64,000 nt of DNA from Diphasiastrum complanatum (GCA_029204225.1 CM055095.1:31003538-31067537); one strand, 5' to 3'. Shown: positions 53,311-64,000, counted from the stretch's first letter. The notes: generated by a model not told the origin, from the sequence alone. Made by a program: numbers and translations.

Positions 53311-55904
53311 ACATGACTTCACCATCCATTCCGTCAGGGACCAGAAGCAGTCTCGAGACGTCAATATCAACAAAGCCTTCCACCAGTAAAGTTGACAAAC
53401 AGACTACAACCATCCACTAGAGGGGGAATCTGACTTCCCAACAAAAAGGATCTCTTCACACCATCGGCAGCCACAATGCCAGGGAAAGAGAAGAAGGGGT
53501 TGGGCCCACTATATTCAAGCCCAAGCCCTTTACAAAAGATCCTACCACTACATCAATAGAAGCTACCACAATGCCAAAAGATGAAAAGGCAGCAACTCCA
53601 AAGTCTCAAGGGAAGATGTCAACTCCTAAAGTCGACAACAAGTGAAGCCACAAGGTGTACAGGGAGTAGAAGGATTGCTATCCGACTTTGAGATAAAGGA
53701 CAAGCCAGGAAAAGGAGACTAGGGCAAGGAGGACAAAAGCTTCAAAGCATACATTAAGAATCCATATTGGCTACCCAGAAGTCAACCCCTCTTCCAAGGA
53801 GCAATCAGAAGAGTTCCAAAAAAGTATAGAGCCTTGGAGAAATGAGTACTAGAAGAGATAGACCCATCAGAGTATAGAAAGAGAAAGCAGCTAGTCCAAG
53901 CGCTAAGCCCACAACCAACGTGGAGAGAGCTATGCTTAATTATGTTTAATGGTCGACAAAGACATGATGCAAGAAATATGTGGGTCTACTAATAGGAATC
54001 CACCAATCAAGTAGTCAGAGCTTGTGCGCACAACTTATCTATTGGAGCTCGATGGCCATTGGAGTTGAATGTGAACCAGCCATTGCAAATGAAAGAAGAT
54101 CATCTACCAATGGCAAGACTATACTATAGAGAGACATTCACATCGACAAAGTATGTCTTGTTGATTGAGACCTGGGAATAGAACAGGCTCATTCAGGACA
54201 TGAAAAAGTACTTGGACCCATGCCTTATGACTGTAAAATAACATGACTAGCATTCAAATCAATTGGGAGCCAACTAACAAGAAAAAGGATGGATCTCAAG
54301 GATCAGAAAGACAAGGAGCACCAAGAGACCTTGAAGATGGCGGGTCTAAAATAATTACTCAAGGAAGTAATGGGTAAGCAATTGCGCTTATGAAAGCAAT
54401 TCCAGATTAACACTTTTCCAGCTGAACAATCACCACTTCACCACCCAAAATAAACATGGGTCACAGTAGTTTGGAGGCATTCTCAACGCTAGTAAAAAAT
54501 TATGTGCTTCTTCCTTACTAAGCTCATGCACATAAATGCAACACAGTCAACCAAGATCAAAAGCAGTCTATAATCTTCTTCCACGATGGATTCTCTATTG
54601 GACTGCAAAAGATATCACAATCCACTGATCAACAATACTTGCCCTATCTATCTTCAAGTTCTACAAGTATATTCATTAGATAGGAGGGTGAACAAGTTCC
54701 TTCTCGGAGGTAAATTGTAAGAAGAACTCACCAGAAAACTGAAATTCAAATGGAAATGATGTTCACAACGTTGTCATTTGTACACATTTCTCTAGCTTAT
54801 GCAAATGACTTCAACATTCAACCTGGATCCGAAACAGTCAAGGATCTTATTACAAATATTTTGCTAGACGTCGAAAGGTCACAAGACTAAGATCCATCTT
54901 TCCAACAACATGGAAAAGATCTCATCCCACCCATATCACCAGAATAAGCAATTGGTTTTATGTAAGCGATACAAAATCCACGCTTTTTCAATTGTACAAC
55001 CACCACTGAAGCAATAAAGCTTGGAATTCGTGCCAATATGCAGAGGAATATCCACATCAGATAATCAAGGGCCAGACAACCATATTGTCAATTGTGAGGC
55101 GATATTTCAAATGCAAGCAAAAGTTATTTCATTAGAGACATGCACTATGAGCAATGATTATCCTATGACAAGATTTGGAAGCAATACAATACACCTCACT
55201 ATCCCTACCACGTTTCACCTCCTCCACCTTCCCATACATAAATAAGCTTGAAGCCTTACCTTCTTCAATTCTCACACCCATTCTTCAAGTATTCGGCATC
55301 ACCAATGGAAGTGCTAAATGTGCTTTGATTTGATCATGTGGAGTGCAAAGGGAAGCAGTTGGCTCTACAATAAAATCTTCATCGATCATGCAAATGCATC
55401 AACGTAATTCAGAAGCCATGCTCCAACAAGAAGACAATGTAGCAAAACGGATGGTGCAGCAGGTGATCTCATAAGACCACTACCAACTATGTATTCCCAT
55501 GAATCATAGTAACAACATGTGCAACACTTCAACCTAGTCTTTTCCCTTCTCTGCCATTTCATTTTCCAATTATAATTCTTTCACTTCTTTTCCATTTCAT
55601 TTTCCAATCATAATCTTTGCTCTTCCCTGCCATTCATCTCCAAGTGTCAATATTGCCACCCTTGTTATTGCCTAAGATAATCTAGCTAGTGCAAACTATC
55701 TAATGGATGATCCAAGCAAGCAAATGAAAATGATCTTGACAAACCAGCTCCAAGATTCTGCTAGTTTCACCGAGCTGTTCAACAATTTTGGAAGCTTACC
55801 CTCGGGGCATTGTCCGCGACAACATCCAGCAAAGCATGCAACTACCTAAAAAGCCTACCACACCTTATTGCGACCTCATTGGCGTGGGACCGCCAATTCT
55901 ATAA
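53311..55904 (+). pseudogene. Family G large ORF before the 3' LTR (decayed)
   Basis: Starts MTSPSIPSGTRSSLETSIST and continues Ser/Thr/Lys/Pro-rich for about 120 codons. From 53741 a frame broken only by four stops reads KNPYWLPRSQPLFQG and later WPLELNVNQPLQMKEDHL, ARLYYRETFTSTKYVLLIETW. This aligns with the C-terminal domain of the element H ORF (ALDINKPLRTQDDHI, ARLYYRAALTSALHVDMVELW). The last codons read IGVGPPIL, and in H IGVGPPIQ. The stop TAA (55902-55904) runs into the polypurine tract. Between 54240 and 55700 frames are poor. No recognised function; the equivalence to H is my inference from these blocks. Confidence 0.7.
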
Positions 55905-55917
55905 ACGAGGGGGATAA
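55905..55917 (+). other. Family G polypurine tract
   Basis: CGAGGGGGATAA immediately before TGTTAGCC. The same GAGGGGGATAA-TGTTAGC junction occurs in element H. Confidence 0.85.
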
Positions 55918-56512
55918 TGTTAGCCCCAAGGAATCTCTTGTATTTAATGGCGGCCTTGGAAGAGTTACTGTGGCATGTGTCTTGTAAGTCCACAAGTAAA
56001 CTCAATTTTGTAAGCAATAATGCTTAGGAACCTTAGACTTAGACCCTTTTCCATTTAAGTTTAAGTATTACCAAGAAATATTTGTAATACTTTAAACTTA
56101 GAAAGTCTAAGTTTAAAGTTATTTCTAAGTTTAAGAAGTTCTAAGTTTATTTTGTTAAGTGAACTTCATACAAGAAGTCACTTCTTAGAATAGCTTAGGA
56201 ATAAGGTTTGGGAGTATCCCATAAGCATCTTAGCATATGGGCCTACCAGTCATTAATATAGAAGTGGATTTGGGAGCCTTAAGTAACACTTGTATAAGCC
56301 CAAGCTTTAATAGAACTAATCTATTCTTGCTTAACTTGTGTTCTCACTTGTGGATAGAATACTTGGTGGTAGGTGCTCGAGCCCCACTAAGCTTTCCTCG
56401 CTTGGTTTTATGTTATTGTGCTTGTTATTATGGGATTATTTCTCTTATGCACTCATCTTTCCTTCCCTTGTGGGAGTTAGTTAGGATTACTTAGGGATAA
56501 ATTAGGAAATCA
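55918..56512 (+). repeat. Family G 3' LTR (595 bp)
   Basis: Starts TGTTAGCCCCAAGG after the polypurine tract and is taken to end GAAATCA before CTAGTTGGG. The same boundary motif follows the LTR at 42430. The inverted copy at 52314-52740 covers most of it. Confidence 0.75.
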
Positions 56513-56707
56513 CTAGTTGGGGGGCAGCCATAGTGGTCATTAGGGTTGGGTTAATCTAGGATACTGTCTAGTTGGGGGATTTGTAATCCAAGAGAACATA
56601 GAATGGAGTGGATCAAACCCCACCACCACTATACTTCAATGTCTTTTTAGGAACCCTAACCCTACTAGTTGAAAAGCCATAGTAGGAAGAAACCCTAAAA
56701 GACAACA
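56513..56707 (+). repeat. Family G leader-like sequence after the LTR
   Basis: Begins CTAGTTGGGGGGCAGCCATA and matches 45985-46293 in reverse. Because leader sequence follows this LTR, the LTR may also be the 5' LTR of a second, truncated element or part of a tandem LTR arrangement. Confidence 0.6.
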
Positions 56708-56711
56708 TTTA

Positions 56712-57060
56712 TCAAGATCTCTTGCAAATACTTCGCAAAGTCTTTTGATTAGTGAAACTTTGAAAAAGAATAACATGATCATCCAACAAGCCATTAAGTA
56801 TAACTTGAACAAGTTCTACCTCCTTAATGCTTTCATCAATACATGCTAACTCATCATTGAATGCTTTAACCCTCAAAACAAAAGCATGAGTACTCTCTTT
56901 CTTCTTTTGCAAACTTTGAAAGATTTGACTCCTAAGAGTAAGCACTCTTGATGTAGGCTTCTTTAAAGCTTCCCAAGCCTCCAAAGATGATGTGCACTTA
57001 CCAATCTCCTTGACAAGTCATTGGTAATATTCATCTTAATCATGTGTAGAGCTATCATAC
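56712..57060 (-). pseudogene. Copia gag fragment
   Basis: Minus-strand frame: EAWEALKKPTSRVLTLRSQI, then FVLRVKAFNDELACIDES and LVQVILNGLLDDH, matching element E gag (AWNALKKLFESK, DLACIDEN, VQVMLNGLLNEH). Only the UBN2 centre is present. It lies between the two facing gypsy LTRs. Confidence 0.85.
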
Positions 57061-57221
57061 CTCACTTGATCTTGATGTTGGAAGTATTTCTAGTGAGTGC
57101 GGTGGCTAGATCTACTTACGGGTGTAGTATAGGGATGTAGAGACTCGTCCACTTTTTAAGTTTCTACAAAAGCTTTAACAGAAATATGAAGGAATGAGAG
57201 CACTAAGGCTTACCCAACTAG

Positions 57222-57882
57222 TGCCCGAAACGGAAATAAACTAATAAGTAACAACAATGAAAATCCTTGCTAAGGCTTACCCAACTAGCAAGGTGACTAG
57301 ACTAATCCTAGATTAACACCCGAAGGGTAATAAAATGAGACTGCGGCTAATACTAAACAAATAAGCAATAATGAACTTGCCACAATAAAACCGATGAAAA
57401 GGAGGCAAGAGGAGGCCCGAGCACCTTCCCTCAAGCTATGCACCTTTCCAAGGGGAACACAAATGAAATAGAATGATAATTCTCCAAAATAGAGAGCAAG
57501 ATAGCTTAATCTCAAAAGTGTTATTTACAATGCAAATACCTCTCCTATTATGGCAAGGAGGGTCTTCCATAAGTGTCTACTAACTTATGGGGCTAATATG
57601 TTCCTAGCCTTTCTAGAACTTCTAACTTAGGATTTAGAACTTCAATTTTCTTAACTTAGGACAACTTAAGATAAAATATTTCTAATCTTAAGTTCCCTAA
57701 GTCTAAGTTCTAAATCTAAGTTTAAGCTATTTTATTATTATTTAAGCTTCTACTCATGGACTTACAAAACACATGTCATGGCTTGAAGTTTATTGACAGA
57801 TACTCATACGTGGTCTTACAAAACACATGCCACGGAGTTTTATTATTTTTTTATTTTCTCTGTGTTAGCACAGTTGCTAACA
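57222..57882 (-). repeat. Element H 3' LTR (661 bp)
   Basis: The minus strand starts TGTTAGCAACTGTGC after the polypurine tract and is taken to end GTTTCGGGCA before CTAGTTGGGTAAGCC. It shares the GGTGCTCGGGCC and CATGTGTTTTGTAAG phrases with family G LTRs but is clearly diverged. A 20-base unit CTAGTTGGGTAAGCCTTAGC is repeated inside (57272-57291) and at the end. Confidence 0.7.
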
Positions 57883-57894
57883 TTATCCCCCTCC
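57883..57894 (-). other. Element H polypurine tract
   Basis: Minus-strand GGAGGGGGATAA follows the ORF stop codon directly and precedes the LTR start. Confidence 0.88.
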
Positions 57895-60850
57895 TTATTG
57901 GATTGGTGGTCCCACACCAATCGACGCCCTTTCATCCTGGATTTTTTGTGCTTCTTGGAGGCGAGAATGTTGTTGTCGGGAGTGGTAGATGGTCGTCCTG
58001 ATGCCCTCCATCATTTGCCACCGTAATTTGTTCAAGAAGGGCATGGGTTTGTAATAATGGAGCATACCCTGGAGAAAGTTATGGGTTTTCCATAGCTCCA
58101 CCATATCAACGTGCAAGGCGGAAGTAAGTGCAGCACGATAATAGAGCCTTGCAACGTTGATATGGTCGTCTTGCGTGCGCAAGGGTTTATTGATGTCAAG
58201 GGCAATTGAGAGTAACCCTCGATCCCAGAAACCTCTGAGTTCTGCCAAAAATGCCACCAGGCCGCAATTATCTGCAAAATATCTGACATAGCAATCAGGA
58301 TTGCCATGGTGCTTCTGGTAGAAGACTCGGCAGTTGGTGACCATGTCTTCGACTAAGTTGCTGGTATCGACTCCTGTGAGCTTAGGCCAAAAGTTTCTGT
58401 TCTTGACCTTGGTGGCAAAAAACGGTTCTCGCCTCACTACTGGATAGTAATAAGAATTGGTGCACATGTAGGAGGGAGCTTCGAGATACCGTGCCATCGA
58501 GGTCTTACTTTGCAGGAAGAGCTGATGGCGCCAAAGAGGTTGTGGATCCAGGAGTTTGACTGTTGTTTTATGTGTTTGACACTGGTCCAAATCTGGCAGT
58601 ATGTAGCCACCTCGCTCTTTTGTTGTTGGGTACTTCTTTGCAAACTCCTGAGACACGCGCAACTCCTTGCTTGGTTCTGTGGACATGATTATGTGCCGGA
58701 TGGTGGGGGCTTCAGAGGCAATCTCATGTGCGGTTTGTGGATCGGGTTCAAGAGATAGAGGAGGCGAGGGGTTAGCTTCTGCAATGCGTCGTGATTCAGG
58801 TGAAAAGTGTCATGGAATGAAGGTGGGGTTAGTGGTGTCGAGGGGGTTAGAAGCGATGGAAGAGAAAAGAAAATGTTAGGAGCTGGTACCCCCAGAGCCC
58901 AATTGATTGGTTGGTGTTTGAGCTCCTTGCCCCAGGGGTTGTCTTTGAAATGCAGAGCCTTGAGTTGCAGGAGGAGGCTGTTGAAATCCTGCGCCATCTC
59001 CCCCATCAGGTCCATCAAAGTGGTGCCCCGAATCATGAGTTTGGGCGTGCTCTACATGAACCGATGGTGTCGACTGGGCAGCAGTCTTTAAGCGTCCTTC
59101 CAGGGTGGCTATGTGATGGTTTAGGGCCTCGACGGAAGCAATGTATGATTGTTGTAATTTTGCGTGTTGCTCCGTCGTGGCTTTTAGCTTTTGGGCCAGT
59201 GTTTGATAGGCCACCACTGGAATGGCAGTTCCGTCAAGGATAGCTGGTGGTGCGAAGTCGTTGAAGTCCACCATTTCCAACTGTTCCTTCATAGCGGAAC
59301 GTGCTGCTTCTGAATCTGCTACAGCCTCATCCTTCTCGGCTTTGAGGGTATCAATGGTTTGCTGCATTTTGGATACCTTCAGTTGGAGCTGGTTCTGGAG
59401 ATGGATTAGCATCTGCTGCTATTGTTGATTGTAATTCGTGAGGTTTTGGATCTACAGCTGCTGTTGTTTGGTTTCCTCCTCCAGCCTTGCTTTTTCTTTT
59501 TGAAGGCCCGCCATAGCACCATCGTCGAATTGCCGCATAGTGTGTTGTCCCCCTAGGGTGCCGAATATATTGTATTGGAGCTCATTCACCAACCATACCG
59601 CTTTTTGGGCTGTAAGGGGTAGCTGCTCCCAAGGACCAATGTCAGGTAGGTTGCGTGTGTAGTTAGGATATGGCATGGGGTTAAATGGTAGAAAATCAGG
59701 AGCAGGGCTAGACGGAAGTGTAGAAAAGACAGGGAGGGGTGATTGTGGATTGAGGGGTGGGGAGAGACTACGTGGCAGAGATTGTGGGATTGGGTTAGTG
59801 GTGACAGTGGTTGATGGGAGTGCAATTAGAAATCATCTACGTTGACTGTGGAGTCAAATAGGGTGGAGATTTGTACAATCGAGGCCTTTTGTGAAAGTGT
59901 GGATGGGAAGCCCATGTTGAGAGTTAGTGAGGAGATTGCCTGTGTGGATGGAATCACACACATAGGATCAGAGCCAGAAGTGCTGGCCGTTCCGGAGCTA
60001 GCTGCTATTGATGCTACTGCTTTTCGGCGTTGTTGGGCCTGGTGAAGTAAGGCCGCTTGCTGCTCTAGGACCTCCTTTGGAACCTGAGATGGTCTAAGGC
60101 TCCCTCTAGATTTAGCATATTCTACCCCGATGTCACTGGATAGAATGTCTTGTGGGAGGGGCTACTGAGATTGGTTCTGCTGTCAGTTGGGGGGTGGCTC
60201 ACTTTTTTGTGCTTGGATAAACAGCATCCAGCTCCTTGATGGCAACAGCTGCCTTAGACCCCAATTGCTTGATGACCAACATGTGGAGGAGATACCCACA
60301 TTTGGTAGTTGATTTGCGGGCTTTCAGGGCTCTGCACAGCTTCTCCGCTACCTTCTCAGCCCACTTATAATTTTGAGTGGGGTCGTCCATGGTGAGGGTT
60401 AGAGAGAAGAGATCACTCGGTGGGATGCGATCCATCTTGGTGGTATGTACTACAGCCATGGTGACGATAATCTCTGAGGTGGCCCGTAGATGGGGATTCG
60501 TGATGAGTCGGATAGCGATCCCGTCGTTGGTTTGGGCAATGGTTTTGCCATCGTCTGTTAGAAACTTGGTGAAGTAATTCGCATCTTCACCCAGAATTCG
60601 TCCTCAGTGTCCACGATTTGGTAATGATGGTCGCGAATTTCGAGGCAGCATTCTGAGGGCCCGCGAATTCTTGTAAGTGATTTGTGCTGGCCAAAAGAGG
60701 GAAAATGTCTGATAGTGCAAAATTGTATCTGATCAGAATTTGCGGAGGTAATAGAGAAATCATGAGGATCAATTTGAGCTCCCGTAAATTGTCTGCGAAT
60801 TCTGAGCATGGGTATTTGATGAAGAAGACTCCATTTTTTTTTTATTTTCT
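57895..60850 (-). pseudogene. Element H large ORF between integrase and 3' LTR (unrecognised, decayed)
   Basis: About 2.7 kb (roughly 900 codons) of sense coding sequence with few breaks. The N-terminal part, from about 60590, reads DANYFTKFLTDDGKTIA and WAEKVAEKLCRALKARKS. A Gln/Ala-rich stretch follows (EVLEQQAALLHQAQQRR near 60040). Next comes a Pro/Ser linker and a coiled coil near 59200-59560 (KEKARLEEETKQQQL, LQLKVSKMQQTIDTLKAEKD, AKLQQSYIASVEALNHHIAT). A Gly/Gln/Pro/His linker leads to a 264-residue C-terminal domain (57895-58686) with FYQKHHGNPDCYVRYFADNC and ARLYYRAALTSALHVDMVEL, ending IGVGPPIQ. Two CAG-to-TAG stops lie near 59415-59455, and frameshifts near 60190, 59830 and 58870. 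No signal peptide or membrane helix is visible. I know no matching env-like, gag or capsid family. Confidence 0.72.
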
Positions 60851-61117
60851 TGACATTTTTCTTCTGGGACAAAATTCGCGGAGGCCAAAAATGAATCGTT
60901 CTTTGTGAAAAAAAGGGTCATGCAAATTCTATCTGAGATGATGTGAAAACATTTTGTCTGAAACTAATGACTTTTGTGGTTTTCTCAGAGAAGACTGATT
61001 TGATAGTATCTTGATGGGTGGAACAACAAATCACAGCAAAAATGGTGTCAATATGGCATACAAATAATAAAAAGGGATAAGAAGAAGAAAAATAAACAAA
61101 CGGTAGAGAAAAAACAA

Positions 61118-62210
61118 CTAATACATATCAAGATAAAAGCAGGCTTTGTTGTACTTTCTCAGTCGACTCCCATTGACCGCAGTGTCGAGGACATCGCCTT
61201 GAAAGATTTGGAGTTGAACATATCCAGAGGCAAAGATTTTTTTTATGACGTAAGGTCCTTGGCCTGAAAATTTTAGTTTGTCTTTGAAGGCTTTGGCCTG
61301 GTATAGCAGGACCTTATCGCCCACCTGGAAACCTCTAAGTTTCAATGATCTTTCATGCCATGCTTTTTGTCATCGTTTGTGGACTTGTTGAGCATGGATG
61401 CTGATCCGTCGTGTTTCATAGAGTTACTCCATATGGAATAACCTATTTGCTAGATTCTGAGGAGTATCGAACTCAAGGTTGTAGGCTACTCGAAGGGAGG
61501 GAATATGGAATTCCACAGGCATAACGGCTTCTTGACCATATGTGAGCTGGAAGGGGTTTAAGCCTGTAGCTCATTTCGGGGTAGTGCGATAAGCCCAGAG
61601 AGCGGCATGGAGTTTGAGTTCCCAATCAGATTGTCTGGATTCGACGGTTTTGGTGAGAATGCCACATAGGATTTTATTGGTGGATTTGGCTTGGCCATTG
61701 CAGCGTGGATAGTATGGGGAACTTTTGCGATGTACCACAAAAAATTTGGAAAGAAGATCTGCTATGACAGAGTTAAGGAAATGTGTTCCCCTATCACTGA
61801 TAAGCTCTAGAGGGCATCCGAATGGAACTATAACCTGTTCATAGAGAAATTTGGCGGTGGAACGAGCGTCAGCATTGCGAACAGCTCTTGCTTCAGCCCA
61901 TTTAGTGCAGTAGTCCATAGCTACTATGATGTAACAAGATTGTGTGTGTCGAGCAGCAGGACTAATAGGTCCGACATAATCAATTCCCCATTTCTGGTCT
62001 GATTTTTGAAAGCGTTTTGTGCATTGGCAGACATCACAAGCCTTAGTGTAATTGTGCGTATCCTTGAAGAGTGTTGGCCACTAGAAACCGGCCAAGAGGA
62101 TTTTCTTAGCAGTTGTTTCAGAAGAGAAATGGCCGGCACCAATACCTTCATGAATGAGAGAAATTACAGAGGGGATTTCTCCTTCAGTAAGACATCGTCG
62201 GATAATTAAT
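61118..62210 (-). pseudogene. Element H Ty3/gypsy integrase
   Basis: Reads IRRCLTEGEIPSVISLIHEG with the H-H-C-C zinc site (HEGIGAGH...CDVCQCTK), then YVGPISPAARHTQ. The core has MDYCTKWAEARAV, FGCPLELISDRGTHFLNSV and VVHRKSSPYYPRCNGQAKST. The Glu of the DDE triad is replaced: GQAKST where GQAEST is expected. The C-terminal module FQVGDKVLLYQAKAFKDKL, FSGQGPYVIKKIFASGYVQL closes the protein at 61118. Breaks occur near 62070, 61570 and 61420. RT and RNase H are absent, cut off at 62210 by family A copy 2. Confidence 0.88.
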
Positions 62211-62215
62211 TTTCA

Positions 62216-63379
62216 GTACCTTAGTTGCTTTATAAACATCCTTACTGAAAGGTGTTCTAGTCATCTTGCCTTTAAGACAAGATTCGCAAGTAGTTCAAAT
62301 ATCTCTACTTTTGATTTCGAGTCCTTGAATTCTCTGACTTTTGTTGGCTTGGTACAAGGCTTCCATGTTCATGTGACATAGCCTCTTGTGCCAAAGTATC
62401 TGTCGATTCTTGAGTATGATTGACTTGTTCCATTCTTGTTCGAATGTTTAGGTGATATAAATTTTTTTCTCTGTTGTCTTTAGCAACCAGGTTATCAGAA
62501 TCTTCCTCGAACAATTTACAAGAGTTCTTCGTGAAGGTTACTGACATGCATGTATCGACTATCTTAGCTACAGATAGAAGATCTTTATCAAGAGTAGGGA
62601 CACAGAGAACTTCCTCCAGTTTCTTGTCACCTGATTTTTGTCCAACCATAATACACCAGTTCCATCAACCACGTGTTTACAACCGTCTCCAAGTATAATA
62701 AATCTTGAATAGTTCGTCTTCTTGTACTCAGACAATATTTGTTTCAAAGAAACAAAATGTGAGGTGGCTCCCGAATCAAGTACTACCTCTCGAATTGAGT
62801 TAGATGAACAACATAGATCAGCACTAACATAAGCTGCTGAGTTCCTTGTTGTCCTGTCTTCTGCTATTCTGGAACATTCTGCTTTGTCTTCGACATAGTT
62901 TGAATCTGAAAGTTCGCTTTGATTCTGCTCCTTTTTGTTTCTGGGATTTTGATAACAGTCTACTACTGCATGACCCCGTTTATGACAATGAATGCATTCA
63001 ATCTTTGGATTTAACCAACACTTTTCTTCTGTGTGACCTGATCTTTTGCATCTGTTGCAGATCTTCTTATCACCAGAATTTTTTTGTTGTTTTCCAGATT
63101 GTTGTTCATTTGTCTTAGACTCATTCTTCTTAGATGACGATGTAAGATCAAGCATTATATTGTCATGCACTGAAGACACAATAATTGCTATAGCTTTGTC
63201 ATTTTTTAAACTTCATTCTCGAAGTTCTTTGCCAGGAGTAGCTACTAGCTTCTCCTCAATTGGTTCTACCCATTGTCATAGACCTTCGCCCTTCAACAAG
63301 AGTGAAGTATATAAAAATCAAGTAGTTTGAACCTTCTGGATCCAAGATCGTAGTGATCTTAGCTTGAATATTGATGATA
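62216..63379 (-). pseudogene. Family A copy 2: gag, protease and pre-integrase
   Basis: Gag starts MSSIINIQAKITTILD at 63379 but lost about 480 bases between VHDNIMLDLTSS and SKKNESK. The knuckles CNRCKRSGHTEEKC and CIHCHKRGHAVVDC and the protease LDSGATSHFVSLKQ with RFIILGDG remain, here in a single copy with Arg (not stop) before EVVLDSGA. Pre-integrase text (REKNLYHLNIRTR) follows. The sequence stops at 62216, where element H begins, so the downstream pol is lost. Confidence 0.86.
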
Positions 63380-63430
63380 GATGACATCTTCTAATTCTGA
63401 ATGTATGAAGAATGTTGAGAGAGATTTGAA

Positions 63431-63711
63431 GATACCACTGTATCGACTCTGATTCGTTCTGATATCACTATATCAGCTTTGAACCTATATACTCTAACAC
63501 CACTATATCAGATTTAATTTTGTATGCTCTGATATCACTGTATCAGATTTAATTCCGTATGCTGATACCACTGTATCAGATTTAATTTTGTATGTTCTGA
63601 TACCACTGTATCAGATTTAATTCCGTATGCTCTGATGCCACTGTATCAGATTTAATTTCGTATGCTCTGATACCACTGTATCAGATTTAATTCCATATGC
63701 TCTGATACCGC
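63431..63711 (-). repeat. 35-bp tandem array containing the primer-binding site
   Basis: About eight units of the form GATACCACTGTATCAG, ATTTAATTCCGTATGCTCT (plus strand, 35 bp) lie directly inside the family A LTR. Each unit contains the reverse complement of TGGTATCAGAGC, exact in one and with one or two changes in others; the one touching the LTR (63699-63710) reads CGGTATCAGAGC. Family A copy 1 has only two such motifs at 13625-13660. Confidence 0.9.
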
Positions 63712-64000
63712 TGTAGGAAAAATAGTAATTATTCTTCCATAGAGAACACGATGCAAGTTTGAATAAATCAAACTAATATCAGTGTCTTCAATCAGGATTG
63801 TATCCGATCTATGTACTAATAGAACAATATTAGTTTTGATTAAATAGGAAGTAAGAGACATCTTTAGGCAATTTAGACAATAGGAAACTATTGATCAAAA
63901 ATGAATTTTTATAACTTTGAATCTGAATCATCAATATACATGTCTTGTTGTCTTATCTCGTTGTTGTGTCTCTGATTGGGTGAGTGTTTACAACGAGTAG
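63712..64000 (-). repeat. Family A copy 2, 5' LTR (runs off the window)
   Basis: Begins TGTAGGAAAAATAGTAATTA and follows 13661-13990 with moderate divergence up to the window edge. Confidence 0.9.

Noticed and set aside
57756-58026. Hydrophobic plus-strand ORFs at the element H LTR edge
   Set aside because: They cross the LTR, polypurine tract and antisense ORF end; no independent support for an envelope or membrane protein.
58510-59091. Plus-strand ORFs across element H
   Set aside because: They are antisense shadows of the well-structured minus-strand ORF with coiled-coil content.
63431-63711. CRISPR-like array
   Set aside because: The 35-bp units are head-to-tail with no unique spacers, lie in a plant retrotransposon leader and carry the PBS.

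Overview
The window is nuclear DNA of a vascular plant, probably a large-genome seed plant and perhaps a gymnosperm (low confidence on the lineage). The evidence is one spliced plant-type MES/SABP2 esterase gene with GT-AG introns, plus dense nested Ty1/copia and Ty3/gypsy LTR retrotransposons carrying plant-type primer-binding sites (TGGTATCAGAGC, TGGCGCCGTTGTCGGGGA). There are also long GA/CT microsatellites. No bacterial, organellar or CRISPR features were seen.

Layout: 1-2.6 kb holds decayed copia pol pieces. At 3.06-3.19 kb there is a long fold-back. The only apparent host gene, a methylesterase-like alpha/beta hydrolase with four exons and 267 residues, lies at 3934-5083. A gypsy integrase remnant follows (6.5-7.5 kb) with the start of a post-integrase ORF (8.16-8.53 kb). 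Minus-strand copia family A occupies 8.5-14.5 kb and has an in-frame duplicated protease; a 172-bp (TC)n tract abuts its outer LTR, next to a gypsy LTR end and tRNA-Asp-type PBS. From 14.8 to 20 kb there are gypsy integrase remnants forming an inverted pair, copia gag/RNase H pieces and a copia LTR. Family C (20058-26290, minus) is complete with two LTRs and a 5-bp target duplication, and looks recent. Copia debris lies at 26.4-28.6 kb. Family E (28592-34410, plus) lacks only a frame base and most of its 3' LTR, and is fused to a family A fragment. From 35.4 to 45 kb there is a copia 3' end with LTR, a decayed minus-strand gypsy, a gypsy LTR plus protease, and an inverted copia protease.

Family F (46327-52313, plus) is nested in a minus-strand gypsy LTR (family G). 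Another family G 3' region with LTR runs 53.3-56.5 kb on the plus strand. Facing it is a minus-strand gypsy element H (57.2-62.2 kb), whose integrase is followed by about 2.7 kb of decayed coding sequence reaching its polypurine tract. The window closes with a second family A copy whose primer-binding-site region is expanded into about eight 35-bp tandem repeats.

The most interesting object is the large ORF between integrase and the 3' LTR in gypsy elements G and H (and probably the 6.5-8.5 kb remnant). It has a central coiled coil and a conserved C-terminal domain, its stop codon abuts or overlaps the polypurine tract, and I do not recognise it as any known env-like family. Apart from the esterase, the coding features belong to selfish elements, so there is no host pathway to assemble.
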